Source: Diatrype stigma
Lineage: Eukaryota > Ascomycota > Sordariomycetes > Xylariales > Diatrypaceae
NCBI GenBank assembly: GCA_022225965.2
Contig: JAKJXP020000158.1
Coordinates: forward strand, 1-64,000
DNA length: 64,000 bases
Reading direction: 5' to 3'
The notes under the pieces are model-generated. The model was not told the origin of the DNA and did not search any database. It saw only the letters and a program-made list of their open reading frames with translations. A program made the translations under genes and the position numbers. The stretch's first letter is position 1; each line of letters begins with the position of its first letter. Positions 57,900-64,000 of this stretch are shown one piece after another.

Positions 57900-59500
57900 G
57901 CATAACGTTTTCGTTTTATAAGCAAACGGCGAAAATATTAAAAACCTATAGCGCCCATTCGAACCCCACGACTTAAATCCCTTCGTAGCCGACCTTTCGG
58001 TTATCGCCCATATATACGAACCGATTTCCTAAAACTAAACAATAACGATGGCAAAAACGGAGAACGTTTATATTAAAACCCTTAATACGGCCCCGGAAAA
58101 AAACGGACTAACGGCCCTGCTATTCCAATACGCATAACCGGCCATTAAAAACGTAATTCGCACGCTTTACGAAAGATATTTACGATACGGATACCATTTA
58201 ACGCCGTTCCGTACCGCCGAGGTCGTTATGTTTCCAAAAATAGGCAAGTTCGACTTTACGGCAGTAAAATCCTGGCGCCTCATTTTTTTTTTCTTTTGTT
58301 TCGATAAAGGCTTGGAACGGCTAATTATTAAACGTATATGGATAATAGCTATTCGTAAAAATATTATTAATACCTAACAATTCGAAGCCTTATTCAAAAA
58401 ATCGGCTTTAAATCTGGCAATATGCGTTATACATAACGTAAAAATAGCCTTCGTTTAAAATAAAATCGCGTCGCTTTTAATTCTAAACGTTACTGGCGCT
58501 TTTAATGCAATATTACGTAATAAATTAATATTTCAATTGCGGCAATAAAAATAAAATTACTTATTAATTAAATAAATCGATTCGTTTATAATTAACCGTT
58601 TCGTATTTATTTGAATAAAAAATGTTATTATAAACCTTAGCCCTTTATTTTGCGGCATTCCTTAAGGCTTCTTAATGTTCCTAATATTATTTATGTTATA
58701 TACGGAACCCTTTTTTCGAAAAGATGCTTCATTAATCCGTTTTGGATATGCTAACGATATAACAATATTACGTATAAATAAAACCATAATAAAAACTTCC
58801 GCTTTATTAATAGCCGATATTTCAAATATCTTTAATTAAAAACGGAAAAACGCCTTTATTTTCGACCCAGCCAAAAGCGACCTTAAGTATTTCCATAAAA
58901 GCCGGACCCTTTTAGACGTACCAGTTATTGCGGGAAATTTTAAGATATATTTATCCAATAAAGCAATTAAATGGCTAAGAATCTTCTTTAATTTTAAGCT
59001 TAGCTTTAAAAAGTACGTATTTAAATAAACTATTAAGGCCTTATATATCGCTAATTATATTTACCATTTTAATAAAATGGCAAAGGAATTATTACCGAAT
59101 AAAACCGCAATAGCAACAAAAGCCTACGTATTATTAATAATTACCTATAACGCGAAAGCCTAATATCCAAAAAAAAGCGCCCAGCGATTAAAAAATAGGG
59201 ATTCGCGTTTATAGGCGTCCTAAAATACCTCGCAATTTCCAATAAGCCATTTAAAGTCGCCATTAAGGCAATACTTTTAATTTAGCGCATCATTAATATC
59301 CCCATTTTATACCGCAAATTTGGCATCCCCCTTATAAAAATGGTATATAAGCAAATATAAAAACGATACGCTATCCGGTTCCGCAGTTTAAATCCGGCTT
59401 ATCCGGTTATACAGCGTATTAATTAACCAAAAAGCCGTTAACCTACGTAACTGCAACTAACGTCGGATTTAACGACAAAATGCCTCCGCCCCTTATTTCT
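57900..59500 (+). pseudogene. LINE-A ORF2, reverse transcriptase
   Basis: FDFTAVKSWRL at about 58250-58280 is the entry block. The active site at 58747-58758 reads Y-A-N-D (G-Y-A-N-D-I-T-I-L), with the second Asp kept and the first changed to Asn. Downstream, RKNAFIFDPAKSDLKYF matches the K-x-x-x-x-x-x-K block after the active site. The region also carries frequent in-frame stops. Confidence 0.78.
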
Positions 59501-59540
59501 AAATAAAAAATAACCAAATAAGCCGTTATCCGCCCTAGCC

Positions 59541-59567
59541 AAAAAAAAAAAAAAAAAAAAAAAAAAA
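59541..59567. repeat. Homopolymer A27 inside LINE-A
   Basis: 27 consecutive A between the RT and RNase H regions of the full-length copy. No comparable run is seen in the minus-strand copies. Confidence 0.95.
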
Positions 59568-59599
59568 CGCCCATAAAAGATGGCTCGAATCCGTTCCTT

Positions 59600-60349
59600 T
59601 CCGAAACCTAATTATTTACTTTAATAGTTTTAGAATCGACCGAATTAATTGGGACTTTATCGCTTATTAAGGTAATAAACGCTTATATGTAACTAATGGA
59701 TTACTTTTAACCGCAAAAATTTTCGACGGTAAAATAATAGCCGCATATAAAGCGGCTTAATAAGCAAAAGACGTATAATATAACCTAAATCCCTTTCCGA
59801 TAGGCCTATATTTTTATATCGACAATACGGCAATTATTTAATATATTCTCGGATATTTATCGGACAATTTTTAATGAAACTTCCTAAACTTCCATTAGGT
59901 TATTTTCCGAATCCGATTATTAGCTTTTTTTATTTAATGAACTCCGGAATACGTCGAAATTAACAATAACGAAACCGCAAACGCCCAAGCTAAATTCGAC
60001 GCCAAGCGACCGGTTTTTAATAACGATAACCATATTACCGGCATCATAATTCTTTTTTTATTTTCGACGCATTAGCCTGAAAAAACGTTTATTCGTTTTT
60101 TTTACTTAATAGTCCCATAATATACCCCTTTTATATTAACGCTAAAAGCTCGAAACAAAAAAGCCCCTTAAAAAGTTCTCCTTTATTCGAATAACTTTGC
60201 ATCGTTTTTTCGTAAAGCGCTTCGGTTATAAGAACTTTATTAATTATTATATACGCTTTAATCATTTTAAGGACTTTATTATTAAGTATCGATATCGATG
60301 CGGTATTAAAAAGGAACCAAGCCATATTGCTTTCTGCGACCTATTTTAG
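59600..60349 (+). pseudogene. LINE-A ORF2, RNase H and C-terminal finger
   Basis: FYIDNTAII at about 59812-59838 and VEINNNETANAQAKFDAK at about 59952-60006 equal the DNTA and IEGNEAAD blocks of the intact fragment at 24649-25236. His and Gly of W-V-P-G-H are lost (W-T-P-E-Y). The frame ends in CDLF then TAG at 60347, the same C-terminus as the intact fragment. Confidence 0.8.
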
Positions 60350-60793
60350 GGCACCCTTCGGACCTTAGGAATTCGGCACGGACGCGAAACGGACGAACTT
60401 TTCGGCCATAATGGCCACCAAAACTTCGCAGTCTTTATCGAAAAGGCGCATTCTTATGGGACGCTAACGGAAAAATAAAACAATAACAATATATTTAAAC
60501 ATTGCTTTAAAGAATAAGTAACGGATAATAACGAAGCTCCGAAAGGAAATAACCATTTGTCGGAAAAATGAAAACCCTTTTCTATGTTAAACCCTAATAC
60601 GCTCGCGCTTTATTTCGGGCCTTACCCTTAATATTCCAGCCGTTCCATATACTAAACAATATCGGACCCTATATAGTCTTAGTCATCCTATAAACCTCTT
60701 ATACCCCTTTCGGGAATGGCCTGTATATAACTAGGTACACTAATTAAATAAATCCACTTAGACGTAAAAATTTATCATCATTATCATCATTAG
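60350..60793 (+). other. LINE-A 3' UTR and simple-repeat tail
   Basis: 444 bp. It contains the CCGTTCCATATA and CCCCTTTCGGGAATGG blocks and ends in ATCATCATTATCATCATTAG. The final 200 bp or so are shared with all SINE-like copies, so this is the presumed recognition region for the LINE reverse transcriptase. Confidence 0.8.
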
Positions 60794-60803
60794 TTATTTT
60801 TAA

Positions 60804-61444
60804 GCCGGTAATTTATTATATCATTATATTAATATTAAACACGATAATATCGATTTATTTCAAGAAGAATATAACCGGTAAGTTAATTTTCCTTATTTAT
60901 TTTATACTTTTAATTAACGTTAAATTATAAGACGAAAGAAAAAACAACACCGGCGCAACCTGCAAATTATTCTTTCGACGAATTAAACGACGATAACGAA
61001 GATTTAAATCCAAATCAACCCGATCACAGTTCAGAAGACGATATTTATATTTCTTCGTCATTTAACGAAAATAACGAAATACGAATATATTTAAACGAAG
61101 GAAATTATATTAAAGGGGTACGTTTTATTAATAGCTTAATATAGGTTATTATTATTTTATTAACAAAAAAGCAGACCGATATTTTAAAATAGTGGAATAA
61201 TAATAAAGACCGGTTTCCAGTCTTAAGTATTATGGCCCGTCGTTTTTTAGGTATGCCGGCTACTACAGCTTCCATCGAACGGAAATTCTCGATTTCTAGC
61301 AATATAATTACGAAAAACCGAAATAAATTATCTCCCGAAACGGTTAAGTGGTTAACCTTATTAAAGAGCTGGAAAATTAAAGATATTAAGGCTTTACAAA
61401 GGCAATTCGAAGATAACGAAAAGGAAAATAAATCGGATAATTAA
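60804..61444 (+). CDS. hAT transposase, C-terminal exons with dimerisation domain
   Basis: After the LINE the frame continues with an acidic stretch (FDELNDDNEDLNPNQPDHSSEDD). It then passes an intron-like gap (about 61117-61170), then ILK-stop-WNNNKDRFPVLSIMARRF, and an open run to the stop at 61442-61444: FLGMPATTASIERKFSISSN, then TKNRNKLSPETVKWLTLLKSW. This is the hAT C-terminal dimerisation domain (P-V-L-S-x-M-A-R-x-x-L-x-x-P-A-T-x-A-x-x-E-R-x-F-S). It is the best-preserved coding piece besides 24649-25236. Not expressed as a whole because of the LINE and upstream stops. Confidence 0.8.
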
Positions 61445-61529
61445 GAACGTTTTTGTATTATTTTCTTATTTCTTTTTAAAGGGATCTTTATTTTATATTT
61501 TACCTTTTATATATAAATTTTTAAAAAAA

Positions 61530-61740
61530 GTATAAAGTTAATTAGTTTTTAGTCTTTTTTTAGTTACTAACTAACTAACTAAAATTATTCCTTAGTTAGT
61601 CCGGCCTCGGATTAAAACTAATTTAGTTATTCCAGGCCCGGACTAAAACTAAGAAAGTTAGTCCGGGTCCGGATTAAAACTAATTAGTTAATTAATAACT
61701 AAGAACGGACTAAAAACTAAGGAATAATTTCACAACCCTG
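61530..61740. mobile_element. hAT right terminal and subterminal region
   Basis: TTTCACAACCCTG terminus at 61740 preceded by arrays of TTAGTCCGG, GGACTAA and TTAGTTAGT. Nearly the same as the right ends of the MITEs at 5841-5967 and 18700-18911. The array probably binds transposase. Confidence 0.85.
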
Positions 61741-62500
61741 GTTATGGTAATCTTTTTACGGATTTCTTTCCAGGCTGCTATGGCCTTTGGGAATAAAGTT
61801 ACGCGTTTATTTTTTAGGCCTCTTATTAGTATTATTAAAAAGGTTGCAAGGCGAAAATAATAACTGATAAAATAGCGAAAATAATCAGCAACGTTTACGA
61901 AGCTACGCATTTGCATTATAATTTCGGGCTTAAATCGATCCCGAATAGCAGCAACCTTAACAAAATCGGCTTCGATTTCGTTCTCGGAAATCAGAAATCC
62001 TAAGAAAATTCCTTTGCGAACAAACATTAATGATTTAGCTGTATTAATAACCATGTCGAAACTTAAAAGCCTCTTAAGAAATAGGATCATTCGTTCGTAA
62101 AGTTGCTTTCGAATATTTGCCTATACGGCTATATTATCGAGCATGCTCGAAATAAACTTTCGAAAAAGTTCGAAAATTTTTTCTATTAACGCTTAGAACG
62201 TTATTAGGGCGTTATAAATGCCGAAAGACATAATTACCTATTCGTATAGTCCGAATAAAATTACGAAAGCCGTTTTTTTAATATTTGATTCGTATACTTT
62301 AATTTATTAAAAGCCATTCTTAAAATCGATAAAGCAGTATTATCGATAATCTGCCGTACGTTATATTTTATTTATCGCGTTAAGCAGAAAATATGCGTTT
62401 TGTTTTTTGTTTGGCATTAAATTTGCAATAATCGCAGCAAAACCGCCATATAACGAATGGATCATACTTATGGGGCTTCGTCGTTTAACCGGAAGCTTTT
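61741..62500 (-). pseudogene. Gypsy-3 reverse transcriptase
   Basis: On the minus strand 62300-62230 reads KTAFVILFGLYE, stop, VIMSFGIYN (from F-G-L-x-E-W-x-V-M-P-F-G-x-x-N). At 62144-62133 it reads M-L-D-N, the x-x-D-D active site with one Asp changed. From 62090 the open frame has GIFLGFLISENEIEADFVKVAAI and MQMRSFVNVADYFRYFI, the F-L-G-x-x-I-S and R-S-F-L-G-x-x-x-x-Y-R-x-F-I connection blocks. It stops at the hAT terminus at 61740. Confidence 0.82.
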
Positions 62501-64000
62501 TTCGGAATTAATAATGCGGGAAAATCCCAAGGGCTTATACCTTTACGAATTATAATACCCAAATATGCCTTAATAAAGTCCCTTATTGCCTTTATTTAAA
62601 TTGGGCTATATCTTTACGGAAACAGTTTAATAGGACGGTTGTTTCTTATATCGATATAATGGCGCGTCTTTATATTCGCTATAACCTTTTTCGAAACAAG
62701 GCCGAACATTTCGGGAAATTAATCGAAATAACTATTAAGAAAAGCTTCGACTTCGTTATTTAAGGATATATTCTTATGTTATTTCGGTTTTTGCTATTCC
62801 TTAATGGAATAAGCAAATTCCGTTATATAATTAACCCTTAAAGAAATTATTAAACGAATTGTAGGCTTTTTTTCGAATGCGTTAAATGTTATTGTTTCGT
62901 TTTCTTTTATGTTGTTATAATATATTCCGAATTTATAAAATACGCTTTTGCCGAATATAAGGTTCTTAAAGAAAATTCCGTCAAAAACCACTTCCGTTAA
63001 TACCATAAATTAAAACGTATTGCCTTTTAGCATTAGAAAATTCGCGGTTATTAGGGCATTTCATTGGATTTTCGGCCCGGTGCCCTTAATACTTTTCATT
63101 ATAAAAGGTTTCGAAGTTTTATACGTTTGGCTTTTGGTTGCCATAATTTCGGTAATATATAAAATAATATAACCGTAATTTAAAAAGATTACAAATTTAT
63201 GCCCGTAATTCGTAATAGTTACGAATAAATTATGGTCTTTATCGTAACCTTTACGAAATAATTTATTTCTATTTAATAGTGGTTTTTTGCTATTATGTAT
63301 TTCCATCGTATATACTTGGCGCCTTTAATCTTTATTTTTCATTTCCATTAAATTAATGAAATCGGCGAATTCTTGGTTAAAATCGCAATTAAGATCTTCG
63401 AACCTATTCGCCGAATTTTTTTCGTCGCCATTGCTTTTATCGTTATTGGTTACAAAATGGATCTTGGTTTGTTTTTTGCCTTTATTTTTCCAGTTTTTCA
63501 TTACGAAACGGAATTTAATATATTAAGAACTGTCGTTATTGTTGTTATATAATAAGCCCTTAAACGTTATTTTCTTTTTGGAAAATAATTAAGTGGCTTT
63601 AAAAAAGCGAGGTTTTTGCTTATAATTCTTTATTTGATGGCTTTGTTTTTCCTAATTAAAATACTTATTATTTATAGCCTTAATTGCGTAGCTTTGTTTA
63701 TCCGCTTTATAAACGTTACGGTTTTCGTTACGAAAATCGGCGATAATACCGTTTCTGCCCGTTATTGGAATTATAAATATAGCGTCGATCGGTTCGATTT
63801 GTACGATACCTGGCTTAATTAAAATGGCCTCGGAAATCGATAAATCGTAAAATGATATTAACGACTTATAAAGCTTAATTAAAATCGACGGCGTATTATA
63901 AATTTTCTTTTCGACCGTTTGGCGTATAATATATACAGTTCGTTATATAATTTCTTCGATAAACTAGGTATTATTTTATGGTCGGAATTAATTATGAATC
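62501..64000 (-). pseudogene. Gypsy-3 protease and upstream region, truncated by window
   Basis: The open minus-strand frame 63306-63061 reads ...HKFVIFLNYGYIILYITEIM. LNYGY at 63183-63169 corresponds to the L-D-S/C-G-A active site of retropepsins with Asp to Asn. A second open piece at 63006-62794 follows as expected for the rest of the protease and linker. Upstream (63400-64000) should be gag; I read no motif. Confidence 0.5.

Larger units (their letters stand above)
54345..60793 (+). mobile_element. LINE-A, full-length 6449-bp copy
   Basis: Bounded by the 10-bp duplication TTATTTTTAA, inserted in the hAT gene. Order: 5' UTR (54345-54569), ORF1, ORF2 with AP-endonuclease, RT, RNase H and C-terminal finger (stop at 60347-60349), 444-bp 3' UTR ending CATCATTATCATCATTAG. 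RT before RNase H with a CCHC-type end and a simple-repeat tail fits the Tad/I group of fungal LINEs. G-to-A changes dominate on this strand. Confidence 0.9.
52140..61740 (+). mobile_element. hAT transposon with transposase gene, split by LINE-A; left terminus lost
   Basis: The transposase is readable from 52179 to 61444. The right end at 61530-61740 has the same subterminal TTAGTCCGG repeats and CACAACCCTG terminus as the MITEs. No CAGGGTTGTG start is seen between Gypsy-3 RNase H (52116) and the ATG, so the left end is deleted. Without the 6449-bp LINE and its 10-bp duplication about 3.1 kb remain, short of a complete autonomous element by the missing left end. It is less AT-biased than other elements here. 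Confidence 0.85.
50080..64000 (-). mobile_element. Gypsy-3: Ty3/Gypsy element of a second family, split by a hAT, runs off the window
   Basis: 3' LTR at 50080-50319, then on the minus strand integrase (50.4-51.5 kb), RNase H (51.6-52.1 kb), the hAT insertion, RT (61.7-62.5 kb) and a protease-like piece (63.2 kb). The two halves complement each other without overlap, which supports one interrupted element. The alternative, two fragments flanking the hAT by chance, is less likely. It is not closely similar to Gypsy-1/2. The 5' LTR is beyond 64000. Confidence 0.8.

Overview
The window looks like heterochromatin from a filamentous ascomycete (Pezizomycotina). I see no host gene and no complete, uninterrupted large reading frame. 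Nearly everything is transposon, and most of it carries the signature of repeat-induced point mutation (RIP): very high A+T, abundant TpA, loss of CpA/TpG and relative sparing of CpG. The element types also fit: Tad-like LINEs with RNase H, chromodomain Ty3/Gypsy elements, and hAT transposons with short internally deleted derivatives. The coding entries are therefore mostly pseudogenes recognised from residual motifs. Many small open frames in such DNA are chance antisense frames and are left out.

Layout. 1-7330: a patchwork of hAT fragments, 0.7-kb hAT-type MITEs, LINE-A pieces and a 0.67-kb SINE-like element that shares the LINE-A 3' tail. 7331-20560: a second LINE (LINE-B, minus strand), split by a 710-bp MITE (10221-18911) that is itself split by a 7976-bp Gypsy element (10462-18437). 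20655-25290: two tandem LINE 3' ends, a third LINE (LINE-C, minus), a barely mutated LTR-like segment at 21.4 kb, AT-rich tandem repeats, and a LINE-A fragment with an intact RNase H frame. 25597-34269: a SINE-like element split by a second copy of the same Gypsy family (25992-33975). 34284-36904: a tRNA-like relic, two long hairpins and a terminal-inverted-repeat element full of AT minisatellites. 36905-44667: a near full-length LINE-A on the minus strand with two SINE-like insertions. 44965-50079: further LINE-A pieces. 50080-64000: a third Gypsy element (minus, running out of the window) split by an autonomous-type hAT (to 61740), which is split by a full-length LINE-A (54345-60793, plus).

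Order of events. Target-site duplications fix the order of many insertions. Several duplicate pairs differ only by C/T or G/A transitions, which is direct evidence of mutation after insertion. The elements are related functionally: the SINE-like family probably uses LINE-A machinery, and the MITEs share their ends with the hAT at 52-61.7 kb, the likely source of transposase. LINE, MITE and SINE names here are local labels; no database comparison was possible.
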